Shown here: positions 27,263-37,097 of the stretch, piece by piece | Layout of the letters: each line of letters opens with the position of its first letter | How positions within the stretch are numbered: position 1 is the first letter of the stretch | DNA from: an uncultured Johnsonella sp. | Lineage (GTDB): Bacteria > Bacillota > Clostridia > Lachnospirales > Lachnospiraceae | Assembly: GCA_937927235.1 (NCBI GenBank) | Contig: CALBCM010000042.1 | Location: forward strand, 62,001-126,000 | DNA: 64,000 nt | Reading direction: 5' to 3' | Program-made: the position numbers and the translations under genes | Notes under the pieces: generated by a model | Told to the model about the DNA's origin: nothing | The model's database searches: none | Seen by the model: only the letters and a program-made list of their open reading frames with translations

Positions 27263-28513
27263 TTATTTAAGCAAGTCTGTGGCACTTATGCCTGCTGTCC
27301 AGCCTGTAGACCAAGCTATCTGTAGATTATATCCTCCTGTCAGCGCATCAAGGTCAAGAACCTCACCGGCAAAATATAAGCCTCTGATAAGCTTTGATTG
27401 CATAGTTGAAGGCTCGATTTCCTTAACGCTGACTCCGCCCTTAGTTATAACCGCTTCCTCAAAGCCTCTTGCCCGGGTTATTGTAAACTCCAGCTTTTTC
27501 AATACCTGTATCAGCCTATGTCTTTGCTCTTTATTTATTTCATTGACCTTAGCTTCATCGGAAAGCCCCGCTCTTTTGATTATCACCGGTATCAGACTCT
27601 GGGGAAGCAGCTCGGTAAGTGCATTTTTCAGATTTTTATTTTTATATTTTTCAAAATCTCTCAGCACTCTTGCATCAAGCTGTGCCCTGTCAAGGGCAGG
27701 CTTTAAATCTATGCTCAGCTTAAGTCTGTGTTCTGCAAGCAGCTTAACTGCATAGGAGCTTCCGGAAAGTATGAGCGGTCCGCTTACGCCAAAATGAGTA
27801 AACAGCAGCTCTCCAAAGCCCTGATATACCCTTTTTTCATCCTTATAAATACAGGCAGCCACATTCCTCAGTGAAAGCCCCTGAAGCAGAGTGCAGTCAT
27901 GCTCTGCCAGAGCAAGCGGGACTAAGGAGGGATAGAGCCTGGTGACCTTATGAGCTGCTTTTGCAGCAAATCTGTAGCCGTCACCGGTAGAGCCTGTTGA
28001 TTTATAGCTCATGCCTCCGGTGGCAATTATAACCGCCTCTGCTCTGACTTTAACCCCGTTGTCTAAAATAACTCCCTTACAGCTTCCATTTTCAATTATA
28101 AGTTCTTTTACGCTGCAATTAAGCTTTATTTTTACACCTGAATTTTCAAGTATTTTATACAGAGTATTTATAACCTCGGAGGAGCGGTCCGAAGCTGGAA
28201 ATACCCGGTTTCCTCTTTCGGTTTTAAGCCTGCAGCCCGCAGCTTCAAGCAGTCTCATAATATCGGAATTGCTGAATTTTTCAAAAGCACTGTATAAAAA
28301 CCTGGGATTTGTCATCACATTTTCCATCACCGTTCTCATATCAGAGGCATTTGTAATATTGCATCTTCCCTTGCCTGTAATAAAAAGCTTTTTTCCTATT
28401 TTTTCATTTTTTTCATATAAAGCTACATCTGCTGCTTTATTTTCGCCTGATTTTGCCGCTATTGCCGCTATTATCCCTGCTGCCCCCGCTCCTACTACTA
28501 TAATTTTTTTCAT
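27263..28513 (-). CDS. HI0933/YhiN-family FAD-dependent oxidoreductase
   Basis: A 416-residue flavoprotein of the HI0933 family (also called BaiN-like), whose physiological reaction is poorly defined in most bacteria. The FAD loop is VVGAGAAGIIAAI near residue 5; the family block KIGKKLFITGKGRCNITN follows near 40, then VIIATGGMSYKSTGSTGDG and the C-terminal GLYFAGEVLDLDALTGGYNLQ. It lies between the aspartate kinase gene and cmk on the same strand; ribosome binding site weak. Confidence 0.93.
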   Translation of the reverse strand: MKKIIVVGAGAAGIIAAIAAKSGENKAADVALYEKNEKIGKKLFITGKGRCNITNASDMRTVMENVMTNPRFLYSAFEKFSNSDIMRLLEAAGCRLKTERGNRVFPASDRSSEVINTLYKILENSGVKIKLNCSVKELIIENGSCKGVILDNGVKVRAEAVIIATGGMSYKSTGSTGDGYRFAAKAAHKVTRLYPSLVPLALAEHDCTLLQGLSLRNVAACIYKDEKRVYQGFGELLFTHFGVSGPLILSGSSYAVKLLAEHRLKLSIDLKPALDRAQLDARVLRDFEKYKNKNLKNALTELLPQSLIPVIIKRAGLSDEAKVNEINKEQRHRLIQVLKKLEFTITRARGFEEAVITKGGVSVKEIEPSTMQSKLIRGLYFAGEVLDLDALTGGYNLQIAWSTGWTAGISATDLLK

Positions 28514-28523
28514 GCCTATTAAT

Positions 28524-29846
28524 CTAATTTAACTCAGTAGATACAAATATATCATAAATCGCTCTTACTGCCGTTTCAAAATCTGTATCATTTACTCCTA
28601 CTATTATATTAAGCTCGGAAGAGCCTTGGTCTATCATCTTGATATTCACTCTTGCATGTGCAAGTGCTGAAAATACTCTCCCTGCAGTTCCTCTCGTAGT
28701 TCTCATGCCCCTGCCCACGACAGCTATAAGGGCTACTCCCGATTCCATCTCCACTGAATCAGGCTTTGCCAGTCTGTGGATTGCAGCTACTACCTGCTGC
28801 TCCTTGTCCTGAAATTCCTCCTGATGAACAAATACGGACATGGTATCAATGCCTGAGGGCATGTGCTCTATGGAAATATCATTGTCCTCAAAGGCTTGCA
28901 GTGCCTTCCTGCAAAAGCCCACCTCATTATTCATCATAGCCTTGTCAATATTAATGGAGCAGAAGCCTTTTTTGCCTGCGATTCCGGTGATAGTATAAAA
29001 GGGACGCCTGCAGGTGCTTTCAACTATCATAGTCCCTCTGTCCTCCGGGCGATTAGTATTTTTGATATTTATAGGGATGCCTTCTTTCCTTACCGGAAAG
29101 ATGGCATCTTCGTGCAGCACACTTGCGCCCATATAAGAAAGCTCCCTTAATTCCCTGTAGGTAATGGTTTCAATTACTGCCGGCTCCTCTACTATATTCG
29201 GGTCTGCAACTAAAAATCCGGATACATCAGTCCAATTTTCATATAAATCCGCCTTTATTCCCCTCGCAATCACGGAGCCTGTAATATCTGAGCCGCCTCT
29301 GGAAAACGTCCTTATCCTTCCGGAGTGGTCAATTCCGTAAAATCCCGGTATAACCGCCCTTTCAACTGTGGAAAAGACTTCTTCTATTTCCTTATTGGTA
29401 AATTCGGCATCAAAGCTTCCGTCTTCATTGAAATATATAAGCCTGTCAGCATCTATAAATTCAAAACCGAGATATTCAGCCATTATAAGCCCATTAAGGT
29501 ATTCTCCTCTTGAAGCGGCATACTCACTGCCTGCCTTTAACAAAAAGTTTTCCTCTATCCTGTCAAATTCGGATTCAAGATTTAAATTAAGCTTAAGCCC
29601 CTCTATTATCCCTCTGTATCTCGATTTTATTTTTTCATAGATTTTTTTATATGAGGCACCCGAAGCAGCAGCTTCATAAGCTTTATAAAGTAAATCCGTA
29701 ATTTTATCATCCTTACTGTCCCTCTTTCCGGGTGCCGAGGGAACCACATACCTCCGGCTTTTATCGGCACGTACTATATCTCCGGCTTTTTTAAACTGCC
29801 CTGCATTTGCCAGAGAGCTCCCTCCAAATTTTACTACTTTCTTCAT
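28524..29846 (-). CDS. lysC: aspartate kinase
   Basis: First step of lysine/threonine/methionine and diaminopimelate synthesis. The 440-residue protein starts MKKVVKFGGSSLANAGQF (KFGGSS catalytic site); SRGGSDITGSVIA and the ADPNIV segment belong to the kinase domain. The C-terminal third has two ACT domains (ITGIAGKKGFCSINIDKA, and VALIAVVGRGMRTTRGTAGRVF), so feedback regulation by amino acids is likely. Length and the ACT arrangement resemble the Clostridia-type aspartate kinase without homoserine dehydrogenase. Confidence 0.94.
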   Translation of the reverse strand: MKKVVKFGGSSLANAGQFKKAGDIVRADKSRRYVVPSAPGKRDSKDDKITDLLYKAYEAAASGASYKKIYEKIKSRYRGIIEGLKLNLNLESEFDRIEENFLLKAGSEYAASRGEYLNGLIMAEYLGFEFIDADRLIYFNEDGSFDAEFTNKEIEEVFSTVERAVIPGFYGIDHSGRIRTFSRGGSDITGSVIARGIKADLYENWTDVSGFLVADPNIVEEPAVIETITYRELRELSYMGASVLHEDAIFPVRKEGIPINIKNTNRPEDRGTMIVESTCRRPFYTITGIAGKKGFCSINIDKAMMNNEVGFCRKALQAFEDNDISIEHMPSGIDTMSVFVHQEEFQDKEQQVVAAIHRLAKPDSVEMESGVALIAVVGRGMRTTRGTAGRVFSALAHARVNIKMIDQGSSELNIIVGVNDTDFETAVRAIYDIFVSTELN

Positions 29847-29922
29847 ACAATATATTTAAAATCCGCCTTATAGCTCACTGTATTATTTTAACCTAAGGCA
29901 GTCCCTTTCCTTTATAAATTAA

Positions 29923-32900
29923 CTAGGCTTTAAAATACTCAACCCCTGAAGCAAATATTTTCATATCCTTATTTCCGTAAATATTTCTTGAAATCCCCTC
30001 ATGGGTCCTTTCGGCATGAGCCATCTTCCCGAATATCCTGCCATCCGGACTCGTAATTCCCTCAACAGCTCTATAAGAGGAATTATTATTCCAATAAGAA
30101 GCTTCACTTATGCTGCCTTTGCAGTCGGCAAACACGGTAGCCACCTGACCGTTTTCAAAAAGCTCATCCAGAATTTTTTGAGAGGCTATAAATCTGCCCT
30201 CACCATGTGAGGAGGGTATAGCGTAGGTTTCACCTAAGCCGGCATTAATAAGCCAGGGAGATTTATTGCTGAGCACCTTTGTATATGAAGTCTTTGCCAC
30301 ATGCCTGCCTATACCGTTGCCTGCAAGAGTCACGGAAGCTTCATTCTGTGCCACTATATTCCCATAGGGCAAAAGCCCTGTTTTTACAAGTGTTTGAAAG
30401 CCGTTGCAGATTCCAAGTATCAGCCCGTCTCTTTCATTTATAAGCTTATATACCTCCTCTTTAATAAGCTCATTTCTAAATACCGCAGCGAAATACTTTG
30501 CCGAGCCGTCAGGCTCATCTCCGGCAGAAAAGCCTCCGGGTATCATAATAATCTGTGAATTGGCAATCTCATTTTTAAACCTCTGTATAGACTCCGCTAT
30601 AGCTAAGCTGCTTAAGTTTCTAAATACTGCCTGACTCACCTCGGCTCCTGCCTTTGCAAATGCTCTTTCAGAGTCATATTCACTGTTTGTTCCGGGCATT
30701 ACAGGTATAAAGACTCTGGGAACAGCCTTTTTATGCTTACATACATAAATATTCTTACTCTTATATAATTTAATGGTGCTTTCTGATTCGCTTAAAGTAT
30801 TATCCGTTTTTGCTGCGGATACAGTTTCAATTACAGGGCTGATGTCTTCACTTGCATAAACCCCTCTTAATCTTTCATACCATACCTTTAAAGCTTCATC
30901 AAGCCTAAGAGTTAAGCTGCGGTATTCTATATAAGCCCTGTCAAGCACCTCTCCTATTACAGTATATTCAAATGAGAGCCTGCCCACATTTTCAGGCTTT
31001 ACCTCCGCCAATATATTTCCCCAAGCAGGTGCAAAGATTTCTCTGCTGTCAAGATTATGCTCAAGTCTTGCTCCAAGCAGGTTGCCGAATGCCATCTTGG
31101 ATACCGCCTCTGCAATGCCGAATCTTGAAAGAGCAAATGCGGATTCTATATGTGAAGCTTTTACTTCCTTATAGAAAGCTTCATATTTTGAGCATACCTC
31201 TTTATACACAGGCAGCTCATACTCATCCTTTGAAATTCTTATAAGCACCAGCTTGTTTCCGGAAGCTTTAAATTCAGGGCTTAAGCTGTGCTTTACATCT
31301 CCCAGTGCAACCGCAAAGGATACAAGCGTCGGAGGCACTTCCATATCATTAAAGCTTCCCGACATGGAGTCCTTTCCCCCTACTGAAGCAAGCCCTGTGC
31401 CAAGCTGAGCGGCGTAGGCACCTAAAAGTGCCGCAAAGGGCTGTCCCCATGAATATGGGTCTTCACTCATGCGCTTAAAATATTCCTGAAAGGTGAAATG
31501 TATTTTCTTATAATCTCCTCCGGTACAAGCAATTCTTGCCATTGATTCTATCACGGCATAAACTCCTCCGTGATAGGGGCTCCAGGAGGACAGATACGGG
31601 TCAAATCCGTAGCTCATAATAGTTACAGCCTCGGTTTCACCCTGAATCAGCGGTATTTTTGCAGTCATAGCCTGGATTTCACTAAGCTGATAGCGGCCTC
31701 CAAAGGGCATATTTACTGTTGCGGCACCCACCGAGGCATCAAACATCTCAACAAGCCCCTTCTGTGAGCATACGTTTAAATCAGCCAGCATCTCAAGCCA
31801 TAAATTTTTAAGCTTTAAGCTATCCTCTTCAGTATTACTCAGCTTAATTTTTAAAGACTCCAAGCCGCCTTCGCTTAGATAAAAAGCCCTGTTAAAGGGA
31901 CTCTCAGCTCTGTCAGGAGCTGCAACTCTGGCTTTCGCACTCTGGCTTGCACCGTTTGTATCAAGAAAAGCTCGGCTTATATCAACAATTTTCTTTCCTC
32001 TCCACAGCATTATAAGTCTTGGCTCAGCTTTCACCTCAGCCACCTTAACCGCCTCAAGATTTTCTTCTGCCGCATAATTAAGAAAGGCTTCAAGATTTTC
32101 CTTGGCTATAACCACCGCCATTCTTTCCTGAGATTCTGAGATTGCAAGCTCGGTACCGTCAAGCCCCGCATATTTTTTCGGGACCTTATCAAGCTCTATA
32201 ACCAGACCGTCTGCAAGCTCTCCTATAGCTACACATACGCCGCCTGCCCCGAAGTCATTGCATTTTTTAATCATTCTGCTGACTTCGCTGCGTCTGAACA
32301 GCCTTTGCAGCTTTCTCTCTTCAGGCGGGTTGCCTTTTTGCACCTGGGCTCCGCAGGTTGACATTGAATCTTCCTTATGAGCCTTTGAAGAGCCTGTAGC
32401 CCCCCCTATACCGTCACGCCCTGTCCTGCCTCCAAGCAGCAGCACCACATCATCAGGCTGCGGTCTTTGCCTGACTACATTGGATCTTTTTGCAGCACCA
32501 AGCACCGCACCTATTTCCATACGTTTTGCGGCGTAGCCCTTGTGATAGATTTCCTTTACATAGCCTGTAGCCAAGCCTATTTGATTGCCGTACGAGGAAT
32601 AGCCGTGTGCAGCCTCGGTGACAATCTTTCTTTGAGGAAGCCTGCCCGGCAAGGTTGTGCTTAAGGGAAGCGTAGGGTCGGCAGCCCCGCTTACCCTCAT
32701 AGCCTGATAAACATAGGTCCTGCCTGAGAGCGGGTCTCTTATAGCTCCGCCAAGGCAGGTTGCCGCTCCTCCAAAGGGCTCTATTTCGGTGGGATGATTA
32801 TGGGTTTCATTTTTAAAATTAATAAGCCATTCCTCGTCCTTACCATCTACCTTAATCACCGCAGTTATAGAGCAGGCATTAATTTCATCACTTTCTTCAA

Positions 32901-33759
32901 GGTCTGTCAGCCTGCCCTCAGCTTTTAATTTTCTCATTGCGGCAAGTGCAAGGTCCATAAGGCAGATGCTGCCTTTCCTGTCAAGCTGCTCTCTATTGCT
33001 TAAATATTCATTATAGGTAGCCTTAAATGCTTCGCTGTAATCGCCCTCGTCTATCTCAATATCATTTAATTCAGTTAAAAAGGTAGTATGGCGGCAGTGG
33101 TCCGACCAGTAAGTATCCAGTACTTTTATTTCAGTGATTGTAGGCTTTCTGTTTTCAGCCTTAAAATATTCCCTGATGCATTTAAAATCTTCAAAGGTCA
33201 TTGCAAGTGAAAGTGAATTGTAGAGGGCAGTTGAGTCCTCAGCTGCAGCTATGTCCACAAATTCAACATCTGACGGAATGCCGAGCTCCTGTTTAAGAGT
33301 TTCCGGCAAGGCTTCCTGCGCCTCCTGCGAGTCGACAGGATTTATAATGTATTCTTTTATCTTTTCAAGAGCCTCCGCGCTTATACTGCCTGAAATAACA
33401 TAGGTAAGAGCAGTTTTTATCACCGCTTCTTCTTTGTCATTGATAAGCTTAAGACACTGTATGGCAGAGTCTGCCCTCTGGTCAAACTGCCCGGCAAGAT
33501 ATTCAGATGAAAAATATACTTCATTTTCATAATGCGGGAACTCCATTTCATAATAATTATCAAGCGGAGGTTCACAAAATACGGTATTAAGTGCTTCCTT
33601 ATAAGTTTGAGCCGCTATATTTTCTATATCATATCTTGACAGGATCCTGATATTTTCTATAGCTTCTATACATAAATTCTGTTTTAATTCGTCCTTAAGA
33701 TGTCTTGCTTTTACGGCATATTCAGGCTTCTTTTCCACATAAACTCTCTTTATTGACAT
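29923..33759 (-). CDS. purL: phosphoribosylformylglycinamidine synthase, single-chain form
   Basis: Fourth step of purine synthesis, converting FGAR to FGAM with glutamine. The 1278 residues hold everything in one chain: an N-terminal PurS-like part, the linker and AIRS/PurM-like synthetase domains (SDHCRHTTF near residue 230, FKNETHNHPTEIEPFGGAATCLGG near 315, GGKDSMSGS), and a C-terminal class I glutaminase with PGTNSEYD, the nucleophile in GICNGFQ and the SHGEGRF histidine. In many Firmicutes PurS, PurL and PurQ are separate; the large form is typical of Proteobacteria and of many Lachnospiraceae. GGAG precedes the ATG; no other pur gene is adjacent. Confidence 0.97.
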   Translation of the reverse strand: MSIKRVYVEKKPEYAVKARHLKDELKQNLCIEAIENIRILSRYDIENIAAQTYKEALNTVFCEPPLDNYYEMEFPHYENEVYFSSEYLAGQFDQRADSAIQCLKLINDKEEAVIKTALTYVISGSISAEALEKIKEYIINPVDSQEAQEALPETLKQELGIPSDVEFVDIAAAEDSTALYNSLSLAMTFEDFKCIREYFKAENRKPTITEIKVLDTYWSDHCRHTTFLTELNDIEIDEGDYSEAFKATYNEYLSNREQLDRKGSICLMDLALAAMRKLKAEGRLTDLEESDEINACSITAVIKVDGKDEEWLINFKNETHNHPTEIEPFGGAATCLGGAIRDPLSGRTYVYQAMRVSGAADPTLPLSTTLPGRLPQRKIVTEAAHGYSSYGNQIGLATGYVKEIYHKGYAAKRMEIGAVLGAAKRSNVVRQRPQPDDVVLLLGGRTGRDGIGGATGSSKAHKEDSMSTCGAQVQKGNPPEERKLQRLFRRSEVSRMIKKCNDFGAGGVCVAIGELADGLVIELDKVPKKYAGLDGTELAISESQERMAVVIAKENLEAFLNYAAEENLEAVKVAEVKAEPRLIMLWRGKKIVDISRAFLDTNGASQSAKARVAAPDRAESPFNRAFYLSEGGLESLKIKLSNTEEDSLKLKNLWLEMLADLNVCSQKGLVEMFDASVGAATVNMPFGGRYQLSEIQAMTAKIPLIQGETEAVTIMSYGFDPYLSSWSPYHGGVYAVIESMARIACTGGDYKKIHFTFQEYFKRMSEDPYSWGQPFAALLGAYAAQLGTGLASVGGKDSMSGSFNDMEVPPTLVSFAVALGDVKHSLSPEFKASGNKLVLIRISKDEYELPVYKEVCSKYEAFYKEVKASHIESAFALSRFGIAEAVSKMAFGNLLGARLEHNLDSREIFAPAWGNILAEVKPENVGRLSFEYTVIGEVLDRAYIEYRSLTLRLDEALKVWYERLRGVYASEDISPVIETVSAAKTDNTLSESESTIKLYKSKNIYVCKHKKAVPRVFIPVMPGTNSEYDSERAFAKAGAEVSQAVFRNLSSLAIAESIQRFKNEIANSQIIMIPGGFSAGDEPDGSAKYFAAVFRNELIKEEVYKLINERDGLILGICNGFQTLVKTGLLPYGNIVAQNEASVTLAGNGIGRHVAKTSYTKVLSNKSPWLINAGLGETYAIPSSHGEGRFIASQKILDELFENGQVATVFADCKGSISEASYWNNNSSYRAVEGITSPDGRIFGKMAHAERTHEGISRNIYGNKDMKIFASGVEYFKA

Positions 33760-33890
33760 AATTTCCTCCAGATATTATAATCTGCACCCCCTTAATGCTT
33801 TGTAAAACAAAGGCTGTGCAATACTTCGATACAGTATAAACTAAATTAATCTATTTGCATAGCTATTATTAACAGGTTTATAGTAAAATA

Positions 33891-33938
33891 CGGAGGCTGC
33901 CGCCTTATAATTTTTAAGCTCTAAAGCAGCAGCCTCCG
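33891..33938 (-). terminator. probable intrinsic terminator after the PpiC-like lipoprotein gene
   Basis: A 10-base GC-rich inverted repeat, CGGAGGCTGC (33938-33929 on the minus strand) and GCAGCCTCCG (33900-33891), with a 28-base loop that can pair a little further, followed by TATTTTAC. It begins 13 bases past the lipoprotein stop. The T tract is weak, so efficiency is uncertain. Between it and purL (33760-33890) there is room for the purL promoter: TATACT at 33838-33833 is a possible -10. Confidence 0.65.
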
Positions 33939-33951
33939 GGTTTGCACAATA

Positions 33952-34956
33952 TTATTTTAAAAGTTTAAATTCCTTATTATAAGCCGCAAAAAAATCCGCT
34001 CCCTCAAATGTAGTTTGTTCATCCTGTACAAATTTATTCCATTCTTCCGAATTAAGAGCTATATTGCTGCTTTCCATATATTCATCATAAATCTTATTCA
34101 GTGCCTCATCTCTGCGGCTTTTTTCCATAGCCTCTTTTCTTTCAGCGGTGGCAGCCTCATCATAGCCGAGGATACATTTATATATATAATATTTCCCCTC
34201 AGCTTCTATAATGCCGCTTATCTCCGAATCTGAAAGCAGTGACACCTGCTTGTCGGCTTCTTTGGGCAGATCATCATGGCTTGCCTTAATTTTTATCTCA
34301 GCTTCCGTTGAAGCTTTCCTTGCAATTGAAGCGAAGTCCGCCCCCTCAGCAGTAACTTCAGCCAGCACGCTCTCCGCTTTTTCCCTGTCATTAAGCACTA
34401 TGTATTCCAAATCCATAATTCTTGCTTCATTTTCACTGACCTCCAGCTCCTTGCTCATAATCACAGCTTTGCTTAATTTATTTGCAAGTGCGTAATCCTT
34501 GAACATCATATTTACTTCATCAAAAGTAATATCCTTAAGCTTAGTATCGGATTTTGCAGCCTCAGCCAAATATTCGTTTGAAAGCTTTAAGACAGCCTCA
34601 TTTTCTTTATCTGTAAGAATCAGCCCTCTTGACTGTGCCGACATGCTCATAACATAGAGTCTTATAAAAAACTCTTTCATCTGCGCCTCAAAGACTTCGT
34701 CATAGGTATGCCCTTCCTTATCCATACTGCTGCTCCAGATTTCCTCAGTATATGCTTTATTTACCGCATTCCTCTGTGAAGTGCTTATCATAAGCATCTG
34801 CTTTTCCGTATAAGGAATAGTAACCACAGTTTTTGCGATTGTTCCTTCATTTGCTTCTTTTTTTTGACTGCATGACATCACACAGCCCATGCATACAAAC
34901 ATCATAACAATATACATCAAATAACTACTCTTATCAATTCTACTTACAGATTTCAT
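33952..34956 (-). CDS. PpiC/PrsA-like peptidyl-prolyl isomerase lipoprotein, catalytically degenerate
   Basis: A 334-residue exported lipoprotein. A hydrophobic signal ends in GCVMSC, with the lipidated cysteine probably residue 29. Residues 30-180 form a helical SurA_N-like region (AQSRGLILTDKENEAV), then a parvulin-like domain at about 185-265: DLEYIVLNDREKAESVL, EGADFASIARKAS, LLSDSEISGIIE and GKYYIYKCI. The two active-site histidines of parvulins are not present (EYIV and YYIY replace the usual positions), so foldase or chaperone activity without isomerase activity is likely (inference). It stands between purL and a HAD phosphatase gene, both on the same strand, with a likely terminator behind it. 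Confidence 0.78.
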   Translation of the reverse strand: MKSVSRIDKSSYLMYIVMMFVCMGCVMSCSQKKEANEGTIAKTVVTIPYTEKQMLMISTSQRNAVNKAYTEEIWSSSMDKEGHTYDEVFEAQMKEFFIRLYVMSMSAQSRGLILTDKENEAVLKLSNEYLAEAAKSDTKLKDITFDEVNMMFKDYALANKLSKAVIMSKELEVSENEARIMDLEYIVLNDREKAESVLAEVTAEGADFASIARKASTEAEIKIKASHDDLPKEADKQVSLLSDSEISGIIEAEGKYYIYKCILGYDEAATAERKEAMEKSRRDEALNKIYDEYMESSNIALNSEEWNKFVQDEQTTFEGADFFAAYNKEFKLLK

Positions 34957-35154
34957 CTATCCGTACTTCCCTTTTAAATATTTGTATTCTGAACAAGTCT
35001 AAAATAAAACAATACACCAAATAAAGATAAATATTAAAAACTGAGTTTAAAAAGAATCAGAACAGAAAACTATACCAGTATATAAACAAGGGACAAGCTT
35101 CAAAAGACAAGCCCAAAAAGACCAAGTCGAAAAACTCAGCCAATAATTCAAAGT
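34957..35154. other. intergenic region between the HAD phosphatase and PpiC-like lipoprotein genes
   Basis: 198 bases, very purine-rich on the plus strand. CTGAGTTT (35041-35048) and AAACTCAG (35132-35139) form an 8-base inverted repeat about 83 bases apart; on the minus strand the last arm is followed by TTTTT, so a long-range terminator for the HAD gene is possible. No promoter for the lipoprotein gene stands out. No gene seen. Confidence 0.3.
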
Positions 35155-35943
35155 CTATATAGTTAATAATTTAAGTATTTTTAATACGCCATCGGCTGTA
35201 TTTTTATCCGCCATAAACCTTGCAGTTTGTTTAGCAGCTTTAACAGCATTTTCAACCGAATAAGAATAATAAGAAGCTTTAAACATCTCTATATCATTAT
35301 CCTGATCTCCAAAAGTCATAGTTTCATCATCACTGATGCCGAGGGCTTCCTGTATAGTTTTTATTCCCATACCCTTGCTGACTCCCAAAGGCATGCAATC
35401 AAGCCACATTTTACCCGAGTACCTTATTGAAAGCCTTTCTCCAAACCTGTCTATAATATAAGAAGCCTCTTTGCTTATAGAATCAGCCGCATAAGCGGAA
35501 ATCTTTACAAAGCTCTCGTCAACCTCAGTGAGATTATCAACAATTTTAATTGAAGCCTTATAACCTTCACTTACCCATTTCAAAAAATCCTTATCTTTCG
35601 TATCAGTATAATAAATATCCTTCCCCGAAGCTATAACTATCAATTTCGGATTTTCTTTTATCGCATCTATAAGTTCATTGCTTATATTTTTTTCAAGTGT
35701 ATATAAAAAAAGATTTCTCCCTTTCATGCCTATATATGCGCCATTATCCGATATATAAAATATCTTCTCACATACAGGCTTAAAGAGATTCTCTATGCTG
35801 TTCCAATTTCTTCCGCTTGCAACTGCAAACTGTATTCCTTTTTCTCTTAATTTAAGAATAATATCATAAATCTCAGTATTTATAACCGTAGTTCCGTCTT
35901 CTACTAAAGTTCCGTCTATATCTGTAGCAATAAGCCTGATCAT
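35155..35943 (-). CDS. Cof-type HAD-superfamily phosphatase
   Basis: A 262-residue HAD phosphatase of subfamily IIB (Cof/YidA-like), probably acting on sugar phosphates, nucleotides or flavin phosphates. Motif I is IATDIDGTLVEDG (residues 5-17), motif II FAVASGRN, motif III with the LGVSKGMGIK lysine, and motif IV MTFGDQDNDIEMFK. Full length for the family. The 5' gap of about 115 bases to the DUF212 gene contains no better candidate than a TATAAT-like sequence near 36055. Confidence 0.92.
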   Translation of the reverse strand: MIRLIATDIDGTLVEDGTTVINTEIYDIILKLREKGIQFAVASGRNWNSIENLFKPVCEKIFYISDNGAYIGMKGRNLFLYTLEKNISNELIDAIKENPKLIVIASGKDIYYTDTKDKDFLKWVSEGYKASIKIVDNLTEVDESFVKISAYAADSISKEASYIIDRFGERLSIRYSGKMWLDCMPLGVSKGMGIKTIQEALGISDDETMTFGDQDNDIEMFKASYYSYSVENAVKAAKQTARFMADKNTADGVLKILKLLTI

Positions 35944-36060
35944 TTACATCCCGCTTTCTATAATACCTTAAACAATACCTTGTAATTTGCTGATAAATCC
36001 AGGCAAAGTAAAACTAAAAACCATCTTGCCGCTCATTTTAATTTTGAGCTCTATTATAAA

Positions 36061-36525
36061 CTACATAAATCTGTTCATAAGCACTGAAATAAATATACCT
36101 AAAATTGCTCCCATAAGTACCTGGAGCGGAGTATGCCCTACAAATTCTTTAAGTTTTTCATCAAAATCAAAAGTTTTTCCATCTTCTTTCACCACCATGC
36201 TTTCCTTTATAAGGTTCAGCACCTTTGCCTGTTTTCCGGTTTCACGCCTGACACCCATAGCATCATACATTACAATAATTGCAAGGATTGCACTTATGGC
36301 AAACTCAAAGGATGACAGACCGAACCTATATACACAGGTACTTGTCAGCGCACATACAGTAGCGCTGTGTGAGCTTGGCATGCCTCCGCTTCCCCAAAGC
36401 CTTTCAGCATTAAATCCCTTGCTGTAGTGAATATCTATAAGCGTTTTTAAAAGCTGAGCTGCAAACCAGCTTGCTGCTGAAATCATAAATATACGATTTG
36501 ACATAAGTTGTCTTAGTATAGTCAT
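36061..36525 (-). CDS. divergent PAP2-family membrane protein (DUF212/YuiD)
   Basis: A 154-residue membrane protein with the acid-phosphatase-like motif GSGGMPSSHSATVCAL near residues 46-61, and YDAMGVRRETGKQAKVLN later. Three to four hydrophobic segments. The DUF212 family is related to PAP2 lipid phosphatases but its substrate is not known. An in-frame GTG lies 9 bases upstream; I prefer the ATG at 36525. AGGAG is 11 bases upstream. It follows the HD-domain gene closely (24 bases) and may be co-transcribed with it. Confidence 0.88.
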   Translation of the reverse strand: MTILRQLMSNRIFMISAASWFAAQLLKTLIDIHYSKGFNAERLWGSGGMPSSHSATVCALTSTCVYRFGLSSFEFAISAILAIIVMYDAMGVRRETGKQAKVLNLIKESMVVKEDGKTFDFDEKLKEFVGHTPLQVLMGAILGIFISVLMNRFM

Positions 36526-36548
36526 AAAATACACATCTCCTTACAGGT

Positions 36549-37067
36549 TTAAGTCCTTGCAGCAGACGCAAATCTGCTGCCGATTTTTTTTAACAGCTTA
36601 TTTTTTATTCCTGTAGAGGCTTCCCTAACTGTGCATACCTTGTCAGCATACAAAAGCACCAAGCCCTCCAAGCTCCTTGGCGGGATTATAGTAAGAGGCC
36701 ACATGTGCCTCAATATCATATTCTGTTCTTTCTTATTTATCTTAAAATATTTCACAGCGTTTTCCATAGCCTTTCTTGGATGTGTAATGCCGTGAAACCT
36801 ATCTCCTGTTTCCTCAAAATGCCTGTGCCAGTCATAAAGAAAAAAATCATGAAGAAGTGCTGCTCTTGCAGCACTCCTGTAATCAAGCCTATGTTTTTTG
36901 CATATCCTATAGGTCATATATGACACATCAACACAGTGTTCAAGGCATGTAGTGGTGCCGTGCATTATAAACTCATTCATTTTTTTAAAATGCACTGAGC
37001 TTATTATATCCGACACTGCCTCTATATACAATATATCATTTTTAATTTCATTAAATATTTTTTTCAT
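36549..37067 (-). CDS. HD-domain phosphohydrolase
   Basis: A 172-residue HD-superfamily hydrolase: the ligands are HGTTTCLEHCVDVSY (first H), AALLHDFFLYDWH (HD pair, about residues 74-75) and later a DKVCTVREAS aspartate near 152. Small soluble proteins of this type usually hydrolyse nucleotides or phosphoesters; the substrate is unknown. It lies 30 bases downstream of glgA and 23 bases upstream of the DUF212 gene. Confidence 0.86.
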   Translation of the reverse strand: MKKIFNEIKNDILYIEAVSDIISSVHFKKMNEFIMHGTTTCLEHCVDVSYMTYRICKKHRLDYRSAARAALLHDFFLYDWHRHFEETGDRFHGITHPRKAMENAVKYFKINKKEQNMILRHMWPLTIIPPRSLEGLVLLYADKVCTVREASTGIKNKLLKKIGSRFASAART

Positions 37068-37097
37068 AAGATTCTATTATAAGACAGAAAGCCTGCT

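Noticed and set aside
28011..28532. A 173-residue plus-strand ORF opposite the HI0933-family gene
   Set aside because: Shadow ORF; low-complexity S/P/A-rich composition from the reverse complement.
35090..35115. Direct repeat ACAAGC around 35093-35113 that looks like a hairpin at first sight
   Set aside because: The two copies are direct, not inverted; only the outer GGG/CCC could pair.
35968..36036. A 22-codon minus-strand ORF (MSGKMVFSFTLPG...) between the DUF212 and HAD genes
   Set aside because: No ribosome binding site, too short to judge, and no known leader peptide pattern.
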